NCBI RefSeq assembly: GCF_003286085.1
Contig: NW_020825289.1
Location: 18,688,001 to 18,752,000, forward strand
DNA length: 64,000 nt
Direction of reading: 5' to 3'
DNA from: Drosophila persimilis
Lineage: Eukaryota > Arthropoda > Insecta > Diptera > Drosophilidae
Shown here in pieces: positions 26,801 through 36,939 of the stretch; the stretch's first letter is position 1, and each line of letters opens with the position of its first letter. Position numbers and translations under genes: made by a program. The notes beneath the pieces were generated by a model that worked only from the letters and a program-made list of their open reading frames with translations, was not told where the DNA came from and did no database searches.

Positions 26801-29669
26801 AGGCGCCGAGACAAGAATAGCGCTTAAGAGGCCAAGCCATCGCCCAATACGTTCCACTCGAATCGGCGCAGGCGCCTACGCCATGGCCGTCTGAGTGGAT
26901 GCCATTTGGAAAACAGTTTGCGAGTTTTTCAATTGTTGCCCAAAAAGGCAACGAAAGAAGCTACCGCGCTGCATGGTCCTTGCTTCTGGTCAGAATAGAA
27001 ACACGAATCAGGGATTTCCATTATGTATGTACATCCCTCACAGCTGATCCAGCTGCCAGCAGACTCCTGAGGGATGGGACCTGGCCTCGTCTGCTCTGTT
27101 CTGCTGTGGCCTGGCCTGGTCTGGTCTGGTCTTTTATTGCAGCATAAGTCGATGCATGCTGTGAACTTTCGTCTGCCAAGGTGTCCATGGCTCCGTCGAA
27201 CATTTTATTTGAGACAAAAAACTAACACAGCCCTAAGGTTGCTTCCAGAGATACATATGTGAGACTAGACTTGGCCAAGCTGCAGCTCCCGTTGTGCATT
27301 TAAGGTTACCAAAATGTTCCTCGCTGGCTCTCGTTTTCACAAATTAATATATTAAAATACGCCAGAGAAGCACTTAATACAGCCCTTTCTTCCAGAGATA
27401 TCTGGGACTTTGAACAATAAAGACTCTAGACTGGACCACTTTGATGCACTCTTGCAACGACCAGTTCGGTTTTTTGTGGGTTCATATTCATAGTTCAAAG
27501 CGAATCAAGTACGGGTATTTCTATGAATATTTATTGGCTATGAAAGTACCTTGGGGGTTGCGTCAGTCCAAGAAACCGCATTTAATGCCCGCATTTATTC
27601 CATTCCATTTCCTCGCCAATCTCTGGCACAGTCCTAACATTAATCTAGTGCTTGTATATGTACATACTTGTACTAGGATATGCAACACCTTTTGCGCTCC
27701 CTGACCAGCTCTGCAGGTGGGGGTCCTTTCCTGGTCCTTTGCTCAATGGCTGTATAAAATGCGTTCACAGTTGGCGACAGTCTGCCTAAATGCAATTTCA
27801 GGTTTGCTTTTACCTCAGCTCCAGTCCTCGCAGCCTTGCCATTCACTTTATATGTATATCATTACTACCGCTAGTGGCTGTTGGCGGCAATAGCCTGAAG
27901 AAATAATTGAATTTGGCGCAGACGAGTTAAAAGACGATTGCCGGCAATCGCGGTGCTCAATTTATTTTCTTACATTGTTGCTGCATTGGCAAAATGGCGA
28001 TTGAAGAGGTTAAATCAAATTGGTTTAAGGACTCCCCATTGCCAGCTAAACTCTTTACCGTGCCGGCGCAGGAGCCATAAATCGCCACCTTGTCAATTGT
28101 CACGGTCCGAAAGATAGATAGAGAGATACCCTGATACGGACCGGGATCAGCTCAGGCGCTGCTAATTATGAACCCCGTTAGGAAAAACACACCCAGGGAG
28201 AGACGGACAGGTGAGCAGTGAGCCGAGCTGTCAATTGATGACACACTTCTCAGATGGGCCAAACCCCGAGTATCATGCAGGCACTTTTAATGGCAGCTTT
28301 GGCCATGTGACAACATTATAGCATTGCCCAGGCCCCAGAATCGAAACGAAATCCAATTTATAGGTGTACCCAGACATAAATCACAGTCTGACCAAACAGA
28401 GTCGTGTCAGGCATTAGCGTGTTTGAATTTGCAGTGGGTCGACTTCTTCCAGCATCATCCAACTCGTATTCCCAATCGAAACACATGGCAAAAGGCGATT
28501 ATTTCCCATTTTCTAATGCCAATTTGCATGGTTTTCCTGGTATTTAGTTCCTGTTCCGCCACACGTCCACTGCAATTCGCCCACACATTCGTATATTTTT
28601 TTCTTGCGTTCTTTCATATGCCTTGGTCTGACGTTTAACTTTATTTACGTCTCCTGCGACACGCGCCACTGCCTCAAATTGTGGCTCAATGCACATCGTT
28701 CCCATCTCTGGCACTCCCCCTTCACATGTCCGTTCAGCTGACAATTACAACCCATTTGTTGCTGTTGCTGTTGCTGTTGCTCTTGCTGCAACTGTCGCCT
28801 GGTGTTGCTCTCGGTTGTTGGGGCTGGCTTATTTAGCATGCAGATGGCAAGACACGCGCGTCAACGTCCATTGAGTTCTATTCCCCATGCAGCTAATGGC
28901 TCCATCGTGATGGAATGCTCAGAATAGAGAATATCTGAGGAGTGTGTGTATTACGTAGTGGAGCACAGGACCCTCCAGGTCCAATCAGTGCCTGTGCAGA
29001 CCCTTAAAAGTTCCACCAAATGTACTCGCAATCGTAATTTAAGTTACTCTCCCTCGCTATAGGCCGAAAATACACGCATCCCTTTTCCTAATTGCTCACA
29101 CACGCGCGCATTAAAGTTTTGAGATAAAATTAACGCTGCCGGCCACTGTTTTGGGTCGCCGCGATGAGATTGTAAAAGGTGTTCTTAAAAACGAAATTTC
29201 TCTGAAATCATATTAAATATCCAGAAGCACCGAAGCTCATGAAATGTTAAAAACAATAACCATAAACTCAACGTTTGGCGGAACACACGGCGAAAGAAAA
29301 AGACTGGTCTTCCCGCTTAGCCGCCGCTGGGGAACAGCCCGTCCAACATGACCGGAACGTGGCCGCACGCCATTTTGTTTGGAGGTAACACGAGCTTGGT
29401 GCATGTTACAGCATGATTAATTCGTGTTGATAAACAGTTATTTTAATTAATCGCCAGGTGTCGGTGGTGTGGCTTCAGGTGCTGCCCGAGCTTTTCTGCT
29501 CGAAAACATTTAAATTTGAATTTAAATCGACTACTGGTCACTGCGGGCTATTCCCTGAATATCCCAATTGGTGTGACGTTTTGTCGGTTTGAATAAATTT
29601 GAAAAATGGCGCCTTCGCCTCGACGGCGACGGCGACAACGACCACGCCGGTAGAATGGAAATGCATTTA
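23820..29669. other. large non-coding stretch
   Basis: No supported gene. It contains a run of four or more G-tracts (24658-24688), CTGGT/CTGG repeats near 27085-27133 and a (TTGCTG)n run at 28757-28788. Around 29300-29400 is a GC-richer block (gtggccgcacgccatttt) that contains a GCCAT word as bound by Pho/YY1; one site alone is weak evidence for anything. Confidence 0.45.
24658..24688 (+). other. G-tract cluster, potential G-quadruplex
   Basis: At least five runs of three to four G separated by one or two bases (ggggcggggccggggcc type) on the + strand. Could form a quadruplex; no gene end is evident nearby. Confidence 0.5.
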
Positions 29670-29858
29670 TCACTGCTCCATTGGATAGTCAACAGCCAGT
29701 TTATCTGAAATTAAAAATCGTTTCCACCTGAGTTTATGCCAGCCCTTTTGCTGCCAATACTTGCACTCTGCATTCTCCTTTGTCCATTCATAGTGGACTG
29801 GACCCTGAAGTTCTTGCAAGTTACCGTCATTTTCTAGCCACAACAAACTTTTCTCCAT
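29670..29858 (-). CDS. short ORF, 62 aa, doubtful
   Basis: An ATG-initiated ORF with A at -3 reads MEKSLLWLENDG and continues as a Trp-, Lys- and Glu-rich sequence (WTKENAECKYWQQKGWHK). The composition is more protein-like than most frames in this stretch, but there is no clear promoter, intron or poly(A) signal and no family that I recognise. It may be a chance ORF. Confidence 0.2.
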   Translation of the reverse strand: MEKSLLWLENDGNLQELQGPVHYEWTKENAECKYWQQKGWHKLRWKRFLISDKLAVDYPMEQ

Positions 29859-30087
29859 AATTAAAACCCAACGAAACTTTTAGCTACCGCTTTGGAAAGA
29901 GAACTCACAGAAAATACCTAAAAATTGAGAGCACAAACATGAGTAAATTTCTAATTTGCGACATGTTTCGGTCAATTTGTATAGATCTCAAACAAATACG
30001 GTTGAACTTTTTCACCTTTGTACGAAAGTTTTTCCTCTAAACTCCTCTAAAATGAAAATTGTTAAATCAAAAAAAAAAATGAGGGAT

Positions 30088-30165
30088 GCTGTGAGGGATT
30101 TGAAAATAAGTATAAACAATATTGAATAAAAATCCCGTACCAACTAAATTCCGACATTGAATGGG
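30088..30165. repeat. left edge of tandem duplication unit 1 (copy of 31794-31872)
   Basis: About 78 bp are nearly identical to 31794-31872 (both start gctgtgaggga and end cattgaatggga). They mark the outer part of the duplicated unit carrying the two DUF1091 genes. Confidence 0.8.
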
Positions 30166-30184
30166 AGACCGTTTATGGTCAAAA

Positions 30185-30538
30185 TTTATATTGGTAGACT
30201 CCTTTAAAAAAAAAAACGAGGGGGAACGTTGTGAGTTGCTGCGGAGACCGAAACTCTACAGTTATACCCGATACTAAGTCAGTATGGCTCTCCTCCGGCA
30301 GACGCGCGAATATTAAACGACACGACAAAGAGTGCGTGCGAGAGAGACAGAAAATCAGGCTGAGCGTGACGTCGGGCGCTGCGTAGCCACTGCAAATTGA
30401 TTTGTTTCTTTTGGCTATATTCAGATTCAGCAACAGGATATATATGGTCATTCTCTATGATTATGCGTTTTTAGTTTTCTCGAATCTGCAATATTGTGGA
30501 TGCAACAGATTTTCGTCCTTTGTAAGGCGGAACGCCGT
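30185..30538. mobile_element. DINE-1/INE-1-type dispersed repeat (family assignment tentative)
   Basis: The segment contains words I know from a very common Drosophila repeat: gtgagttgctgcgg, tatacccgatactaagtcag, gtatggctctcctccggcag and ctgcaatattgtggatgc. It ends at 30538, exactly where similarity to the second DUF1091 copy starts, so it is an insertion into the 3' flank of copy 1 only and younger than the duplication. No coding capacity. I assign it to the DINE-1/INE-1 (Helitron-like) group from memory of these words, not from a comparison. Confidence 0.5.
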
Positions 30539-30539
30539 A

Positions 30540-31533
30540 TAAGCTGCTTGACCCGACAGCTACATTTAAATGATATTTTAAGTCAGAATTTTGTTTGGAC
30601 AAAAAATAAGAACATTTATTGATAATAATGCATTTTGAATAAACTTCATTCATTCTTAAAAAAGGAGCATTCACGAAAGGGTGAAATATACTTTAACCAC
30701 CGCACGGTTGATGCCGTAGGCCAGAAAGTGGAACTCGAACATGTAATCGCCCTCGGGAAAGGTCAGTGTTTTTGAGAATCGGTTATTGATCCGCTCGATG
30801 GTAAGCTTATCCACTATTATATCATGCTATAGAATATACATAAATATTTACATCATCAAAGAATCGTCTCTTTACTTACATCGTAGGGACATGAATGATT
30901 CATATTTGAATAGTCTTTGAAGATCTCATAAAAATACCTTACGACGGGGAAGGATTTTGGACGTTTAAGGAAATTGCAGCCATTCACAGTGAAATTGTAA
31001 AGGAAAGGTTTATATCCACTGAATCGCTTGTACAGTCCAAATTTTGTCTGAAATGCAAAAAATTACAACAAAATTCGCTCAGCTCACCTTTACATCCATA
31101 CCGAGAATTTGGTAACGGGAACTTGAAACAGATTGACTTTCAGCGATAGATATTTGTAGCTCCGGTTCACAGATTTCAGGTAACAATATTCAAAATCGGA
31201 GAATTCCTTGTCCTCAGAATTGCACTTTATGTTCGTGAACTCCACTCGACAAGCGATCTTCAAGGTGTTGGTAATTGGTTGTTCAAATATTTTACACTTT
31301 ACACTTACCTTAACGACGAAATAGGACATGACCAGGAGGTACACCAAAACATTGGGAGTAGAACACATCACGTACATGAAGCCACGACGACTAAATTCAA
31401 TCGAAAGCTTTTCATATATCCAATACTATTTTTATAAAACTCATTATTAATCAATTTCGGTCAACGATCATTAAAAAAAACCTATTTAGTTAAGGTCTAT
31501 TGATCAAGAGTTAGCTCTGGATTTTAAGAGAGA
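30540..31533. repeat. tandem duplication, unit 1 (DUF1091 copy 1)
   Basis: This segment pairs with 32706-33700 at a constant offset of about 2166 bp. It includes the whole gene, its 3' flank (shared start aagctgcttgacccgac) and about 155 bp of 5' flank, and ends in the shared word ggattttaagagaga. Confidence 0.9.
30671..31377 (-). CDS. DUF1091 family secreted protein, copy 1
   Basis: Four exons on the minus strand: 31377-31309, 31257-31102, 31047-30880 and 30826-30671, with introns of 51-54 bp and GT-AG borders, giving 182 aa. Residues 1-23 form a hydrophobic signal peptide (LVYLLVMSYFVV). The body shows the hallmarks of the insect DUF1091 family: FTNIKCNSEDKEF, YCYLKSVNRSYKYLSLKVNL, GLYKRFSGYKPFLYN, MNHSCPYDHDIIV and FPEGDYMFEFHFLAYGIN. 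The family is expanded in flies, is predicted secreted, and its function is not known. The first intron is a multiple of three (51 bp) and open, so its retention would insert 17 residues. The gene is intact, and its paralogue follows in tandem 1.5 kb away. Confidence 0.85.
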
Positions 31534-31793
31534 CCAGACAGGTCACTGGACCAGACAGCAAAGGAAAATAAGTTCTTGAGTTTCCTACGGGACTGCCGCG
31601 AGGCTCTGGTTCGCAGGGACGGGCGACCCGCCTTTGACCATTGCGGAGTCGCTCCAGCACTCTTAATTTCCCCCCGACATTGGGGGACCTTGACCTTAGG
31701 TCCTTGGACCTTGACCTTAGGGCGTCCACCTCGATTTCTTAAAGGAACTGAGAGAGGGACTAGAATTATTTAATCAACAAAAACGTGTCCCTT
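31534..31793. other. unique spacer with a zinc-finger-gene fragment
   Basis: This GC-richer 260 bp lies between the two duplicated units and has no counterpart at the end of the second unit. At 31722-31752 it matches 35639-35669 of the nearby zinc-finger gene in 30 of 31 bases (agggcgtccacctcgatttc and following bases). Just before this is a local repeat of ttggaccttgaccttagg. In one frame it encodes GVHLDFLKELREG, close to GVHLDFIKELKVG of the zinc-finger protein. It looks like captured gene debris. Confidence 0.6.
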
Positions 31794-31872
31794 GCTGTGA
31801 GGGATTCGAAAATAAGTATAAATAATATTGAATTAAAATCCCGTACCAAATAAACTCCGACATTGAATGGGA
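31794..31872. repeat. left edge of tandem duplication unit 2
   Basis: Nearly identical to 30088-30165 (see there). Confidence 0.8.
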
Positions 31873-32705
31873 CTTTACAGTAGATCAGAGTGGAAAAATA
31901 TTTAAAAAACGCGTAAATATATTTTGTTCAATAAAAATCCAAAAATTACATTTATTTTTCATGCCTAGTTCTCAGATACAATAAAAGCTAGATCAACCAA
32001 ATTTTATATCAAGACTTCTCCAACAAATTAAAAATAAATGTTATTTTCAGTTTTTTCAATTAAAATTGGGGAAAAAATTGTTTTCTGTATTCCAAATTGC
32101 CGTAACATATTTCCTCACATTGAATTATTTATACATTCTATAAGAATAGGATAAAATGGAATTGAACAAAACTACATATACCAAATAAGCTGTAGGCTAT
32201 AAGCACAATCCCCGCCAGCTCCACACGTGATTGTTATATTTGATAAAATATTCCAATAGAATTATAATAACATTTAGTCGTGGTCTATTGATCAACGGCT
32301 TAATCATAGCATTAATACCATTTTGCCGAAACCGGAAAATAAATATCCTCTTTCCATTATCCATTAACATTCTAAACATAGTAGAAATTCTACTGTTAAG
32401 CTATTAAGCGTTTTTAATAACTGTTGCGAGTTTTGAATTTAATAAAAGTCCAGAGTTTGTATATAATTCACCATTGTCGTGCCCTATGTAGCAAGCATAG
32501 ACGCGAGCGAGAGAGCAGGATAGCCCGAGCGCTATAGAGCTACTAGGGGCCGCTGCTAAGCCGAGTACGAAAGATTGATAGAGGCAATGTAAAGAGATGA
32601 AAGAATTCCGTAAAAAATGATCTTTAGAGAGGGCATTGCAAATGACAGCCAACAACCAAATGCATTTCTTTCGCGCCGTACCACTGGAAATAATTTACAA
32701 TATTT
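31873..32705. other. non-coding filler inside duplication unit 2
   Basis: This stretch corresponds to the place where unit 1 has only the DINE-type insertion. It is AT-rich to about 32460 and then carries a GC-richer part with gagcgagagagcagg (32507-32521). A word at 32276-32296 (tagtcgtggtctattgatcaa) resembles the 5' flank of both DUF1091 genes (ttagttaaggtctattgatca), which may mean an older, third, decayed duplicate. No coding sequence. Confidence 0.4.
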
Positions 32706-33700
32706 AAGCTGCTTGACCCGACAGCTACATTTAAATGATATTTTAAGTCAGATTTTTGTTTGGACAAAACATAAGAACATTTATTGATAATAATGCATAT
32801 TGAATAAACATCTTTCGTTCCTAGAGCATGAGCATTCACGAAAGGGTGAAATATATTTTAACCACCGCACGGTTGATTCCGTAGGCCAGAAAGTGCAAGT
32901 GGATCAAGTAATCGCCCGAGGGAAAGTCCAGAGTTTTCGAGAATCGGTTATTGATATGCTCGATGGTAAGCTTATCCAATAGTAGATCATGCTATAAAAT
33001 ATACATAAATATTTACATCATCAAAGAATCATCTCTTCACTTACATCGTAGGGACATGAATGATTCATATTTGAAAAATCTTTAATTAACTCATAAAAAT
33101 ATGATACAATGGGAAAGGTTTTTTGATGTTTAAGGAATTTGCAGGCATCCACAGTTAAATTGTAAAGGAATGGTTTATATCCACTGAATCGCTTGTACAG
33201 TCCTATGTTCGTCTGAAATGCAACAAAATTACAACCTAAAATTCGGTGAGCTCACCTTTACAAACATACCGAAACATTGGTAACGGGAACTTGAAACAGA
33301 TTGACTTTCAGCGATAGATATTTGTAGCTCCGGTTCACAGATTTCAGATAACAATATTCAAAATCGGAGAATTCCTTGTCCTCAGAATTGCACTTTATGT
33401 TCGTGAACTCCACTCGACAAGCGATCTTCGAGGTGTTGGTAATTGGTTGTTCAAATATTTTACACTTTACACTTACCTTAACGACAAAATAGGACATGAC
33501 CAGGAGGTACACCAAAACATTGGGAGTAGAACACATCACGCACATGAAGCCCCGACGACTAAATTCAATCTAAAGCTTTTTATATATCCAATACTATTTT
33601 TATAGAACTCATTATTAATCAATTTCGGTCAACGATCATTCAAAAAAACATATTTAGTTAAGGTCTATTGATCACGAGTTTGCTCTGGATTTTAAGAGAG
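32706..33700. repeat. tandem duplication, unit 2 (DUF1091 copy 2)
   Basis: Counterpart of 30540-31533. The 5' half, including the upstream flank, is almost identical; the 3' half is much more diverged. Confidence 0.9.
32836..33545 (-). CDS. DUF1091 family secreted protein, copy 2
   Basis: Same structure as copy 1: exons 33545-33477, 33425-33270, 33212-33045 and 32991-32836, 182 aa, intact. Exons 1-2 differ from copy 1 at only three residues (for example Cys for Tyr at position 2), whereas exons 3-4 differ at about 25 of 107 residues (DACKFLKHQKTFP against NGCNFLKRPKSFP). All family landmarks (GLYKRFSGYKPFLYN, MNHSCPYD, FPSGDY) are kept, so both copies are likely functional. Signal peptide as in copy 1. 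Function unknown. Confidence 0.85.
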
Positions 33701-33723
33701 AAATGAGAATCGATCGAAGAGTT

Positions 33724-33895
33724 TTTATACCCAATATGAGTATTGGGGTATATTAGATTTGTGGTGTAAATGGATGTAACATCCAGAAGTACATATGTAT
33801 ATACATAGATCATTGATCAACATCAATAGCCGACTCGATAGAGCCGTGTCTGTCTGTCCGTCGCCTGCTCAAAGACTATAAGAGCTAGAGCAACG
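33724..33895 (+). mobile_element. DINE-1/INE-1 fragment
   Basis: The words gagtattggggtatattag, atttgtggtg, aatggatgtaacatccag, catcaatagccgactcgat and gtctgtctgtccgtc follow the well-known DINE-1 order, a Helitron-type non-autonomous repeat. About 170 bp are recognisable; the rest of the element is missing or too diverged. Confidence 0.75.
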
Positions 33896-33899
33896 ACAA

Positions 33900-34040
33900 A
33901 TAAAATATTTCAACAATGAATTAAAATATGAAAAAATTTCAAAATTTGCACAAGTACTGCTTATATTGCCAGTTTCGAATGCATCATGTGAAAGAATTTT
34001 CTCCGAAGTGCACTTAATAAAAAAAAAATACAAGAAATAG
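33900..34040 (+). mobile_element. hAT transposon remnant (C-terminal dimerisation domain)
   Basis: An open frame ending in TAG at 34038-34040 reads KFAQVLLILPVSNASCERIF and continues SEVHLIKKKYKK. This is the conserved hATC dimerisation segment at the C-terminus of hAT transposases (typical pattern P-x-S-N-A-x-x-E-R-x-F-S). Only about 45 residues are left, and no DDE domain or terminal repeat is seen. It abuts the DINE-1 fragment on its left and the promoter-type repeat on its right. Confidence 0.7.
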
Positions 34041-34129
34041 ATTTAAGAATATAAATGTTTCAAATATTTTATATGTGAGACAAGGTCTAAGGAAGAACAA
34101 CGGTTGCGAGAATTTTGAGCCCTATAGTA

Positions 34130-34380
34130 CGGCTTACACGCAATATAGCGACTTTTTTGTTGATCTTTTTCGTTTAAATCTGTTTTTACAATAAATACAA
34201 TAAAAGCAAGGATTAAAAACTATTCAGTCTTGTAGAAAATTTATTCATTAATAAGATAAAACTATGTGGGCATTGCTGAGAGATTTAGTTAGTCAGCATT
34301 ATTCAATGGAATATCAAAATTGAGCAATTTCCTTTTTCGTTTGTTTTGATTGACCTATTTCGCTACTTGTTTTTTGTTTG
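34130..34380 (+). repeat. upstream subunit of dispersed promoter-type repeat
   Basis: This subunit (ggcttacacgcaatatagcga, then acaataaatacaataaaagcaagg and tgtagaaaatttattcatta) matches the reverse complement of 60330-60510 almost throughout and has counterparts at 46440-46560. It is a first, older-looking subunit placed in front of the promoter-bearing subunit at 34381-34680. Confidence 0.7.
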
Positions 34381-34680
34381 ACTTTTTTCGCTAAAACCTC
34401 TTTTTACGCAAAATGCAATAAAAGCAAGTATTAAGAATACATCAGTTAATTAGAAAATTAATTCATCAATCGTATAAAATTATAATGGCACGGCTAAATG
34501 TTCTATATAGCTAGTAATATTCGTCGGAATATCAAAAACGAGGAATATGTAAAATAGAACTTGAATTCGTCGGTATATTTACGGTATATTTTGAAAATGA
34601 GGCGGTATGTTTCGGTATATTTCTGAGGGTCGGACGGTATATTTCGATATATATCGATAGATCCGCGGTCACACTGCAGA
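34381..34680 (+). promoter_or_regulatory. housekeeping-type core promoter inside a dispersed repeat, upstream of the zinc-finger gene
   Basis: The left part is repeat sequence shared with 46590-46858 and with the reverse complement of 59427-59725 (aaaagcaagtattaa, ctagtaatattcg, ggaatatcaaaaacgaggaa). The right part carries motif 6 (gtcggtatattt at 34569-34580, then at least three further ggtatatt words), a DRE (tatcgata, 34652-34659) and motif 1 (cggtcacactg, 34666-34676). The zinc-finger ATG follows 185 bp later. These words are the typical set of TATA-less, ubiquitously active fly promoters (bound by DREF and M1BP). Confidence 0.75.
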
Positions 34681-34860
34681 AAACACAAAAATTTGTATAA
34701 AATTTGAATTTTATTTCTGGAATTCTGTATATATCTGTATATTCTCTCTAATTCTTTCTAATCCTCTCTGGATTAAGCAAACCCGTTGATAAAGAGCTCT
34801 TGACACAGACCAACTGGCCCGCTCATGACCCAACACTAATGGCGTTGCGCAGCCGCAAAC

Positions 34861-36771
34861 ATGTCATGGCCTGGAAAATTGTTAATAGCGTTTGAAAACT
34901 TTACCGCTGGCTTGCCAGCCTTGGCAAATGAGAAAAATGCAACGCTCTGTCCCAGCTGCTGTGACTGCAATTGTAAATGCTGTCGGGGACTCATACAAAA
35001 GTACGTTGCCTTCAATGGAGAACCTGTTGCTCCCTCCTCCACTGCTGGCGATGTCCAGAAAATGATGCTCTTCAGCACAGCGGACATGATGCTGTTGCTA
35101 CAGTCGGCCCAGGCGCGCGACAATTTCTGGACCAATAATTTCTACAAGGCCAATCTTCATGGAGATTATCAGGCGATTGGTGATGCCTTTACATCGAAGC
35201 GGAGACAGGTTGATCTTGGGAAGCTAGAGGGAATTATGGACACCATTACAACTGGCTATCGACGCGCGGTGGGCCTTCTTGCGGGCACCGAGGCCCATAC
35301 AGCGCTCCGACCAAAGGCAGTAGCCCCATTCTATCCAGGTCTGCGTTGCGGCTGCCTAGATTGTGAGAAATGGCCCTGGCGAGCCCTTAAGCAGGTGGAG
35401 GCGCATCAGCGTGAGCACAATATGGGCGACAACTGGCACTGTCAGATCTGCTATCGGAGCTTCTACCTTCAACACATGATCTGCTCCCACCTTAGGAGGA
35501 GCGTAAGGCGAGGCGGCTTCGGACAGCTAATGGAGAACGAAACCTACAAACAGCTGCTGGAGGACCAACGTCAACAGGAAGGGCAATCGAGCCGGGCGCC
35601 TCCTAATATCCAGGAGATGACAATCAGCATGCCGCAGGGCGTCCACCTCGATTTCATAAAGGAACTAAAAGTGGGCCCTTTGAGACGTAAACGTTGCACT
35701 CTTAGCAAATGTCCGCGATGTAAACACGAGTATCACTTTCCTTTCAGCCATCAGCTTCACATGCGCCGTCATCAAGAACAGGGCAAGGATACGATGACAC
35801 CTTGCCCCACCTGTAGGCGGTCTTTCCGTACGCGTCTTTGTCTTCTGAAGCATCAGAAAAGAGCTCGCATGGCATGTCGTCTAAAATACCGGCCGTTCAG
35901 TTGTCGCAGCTGCCGCTGGAGATTCCAAATATGGTCTGCCCTGAGGGCCCATGTGCACCGGCTGCATCAGCGAAGGAAACCATGTCTGATATGCCAGAAG
36001 CCCACAGTGAGTCGATGTTGCTGCGCCCACTCTGCCAAAGAGTGCCGTGAGGCCATTAAGAAGCATCGAGAGCAGTTGCGCCTGCAGCGTGGACCCCCGA
36101 AGGTGAACAGAAAGCGGCCCAAGCCGGTGTGCAGCATCTGCTCGCAAGAGTTTGGCAACAACTTCCTTCTGAAAGTGCACATGAATAAAAAGCATTTACA
36201 CCGGCGTGATTTTTCGTGCGAAATGTGTGGATTGGCATTCAACAGTCAGGGCTTGATGCAAGTCCACCGACAAGCGGTCCATCTAATGACTAAGAAAATC
36301 CACTGCAAGGTCTGTGATCTCACCATCAAGGATAAGAGCAATTATAGGCGTCACTGCCAGAGCCAGAGACACCTGGATCAGTTGGCCCAAGAAGCCAAGG
36401 ACCGCGGCGAAACCTTAGAGATGAAGTCTTTCAAAATCCGGAAACCAAGTGTTCCAGTTCACTGTGCGCCGTGTGGAGTCACACTCAAAAGCGATATCAA
36501 TCAGCATCTCCAGACTATTAAGCATAAGCGAAATTATACAAAATCAAAAGCAATTAAAGCGGAAAGAGAAGATTCCTTGGAACAATCCAACGAGCGACAG
36601 GATGCTGTTGGCTCGGAGCCGTGTAGATTCCAGAAACCCGAAAAAGTGAGCTACTGCGACACCTGTAATCATACGATCATTGGAACTATGCACAGGCACT
36701 TTAAATCAAAAAAGCATAGGGATAAGATGATAAATGTCCAAGAAAAAAGAGCGACCAAGGGGGATTCTTAA
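34861..36771 (+). CDS. C2H2 zinc-finger protein with U1-type fingers, unnamed
   Basis: A single-exon gene of 636 aa starting at an ATG with A at -3, 185 bp downstream of a strong housekeeping-type promoter. The N-terminal 180 residues include a Cys-rich knot (CPSCCDCNCKCC, about 31-41). Two atypical fingers follow (about 178-220), then classical C2H2 fingers near residues 284 (CPRCKHEY), 314, 348, 424 (CSICSQEF) and 454 (CEMCGLAF). The last three units (about 482, 535 and 600) have a longer His spacing (HCQSQRH, HLQTIKH, HFKSKKH), as in U1/JAZ-type fingers, which in other proteins bind double-stranded RNA. A basic linker (RKRPKP) around 420 could be a nuclear signal. The role is probably nuclear nucleic-acid binding; targets are unknown. 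I do not recognise the exact orthologue. A 31-bp piece of this gene or of a relative recurs at 31722. Confidence 0.88.
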   Translation: MSWPGKLLIAFENFTAGLPALANEKNATLCPSCCDCNCKCCRGLIQKYVAFNGEPVAPSSTAGDVQKMMLFSTADMMLLLQSAQARDNFWTNNFYKANLHGDYQAIGDAFTSKRRQVDLGKLEGIMDTITTGYRRAVGLLAGTEAHTALRPKAVAPFYPGLRCGCLDCEKWPWRALKQVEAHQREHNMGDNWHCQICYRSFYLQHMICSHLRRSVRRGGFGQLMENETYKQLLEDQRQQEGQSSRAPPNIQEMTISMPQGVHLDFIKELKVGPLRRKRCTLSKCPRCKHEYHFPFSHQLHMRRHQEQGKDTMTPCPTCRRSFRTRLCLLKHQKRARMACRLKYRPFSCRSCRWRFQIWSALRAHVHRLHQRRKPCLICQKPTVSRCCCAHSAKECREAIKKHREQLRLQRGPPKVNRKRPKPVCSICSQEFGNNFLLKVHMNKKHLHRRDFSCEMCGLAFNSQGLMQVHRQAVHLMTKKIHCKVCDLTIKDKSNYRRHCQSQRHLDQLAQEAKDRGETLEMKSFKIRKPSVPVHCAPCGVTLKSDINQHLQTIKHKRNYTKSKAIKAEREDSLEQSNERQDAVGSEPCRFQKPEKVSYCDTCNHTIIGTMHRHFKSKKHRDKMINVQEKRATKGDS

Positions 36772-36939
36772 GTCATATTTTTAATCCCCGATAGTTATTT
36801 TCAAACTTATAACGCAGCCGTCAACTCTGGTGTTTTCTATTGTAATATCAAAAATGGATGCACAAGAAAAACTATTATTGTTTGTATTATTTTCACGGTT
36901 TAATTCAAGCTGTTACCCTGTTTAAATAAAGGGGGTGTA

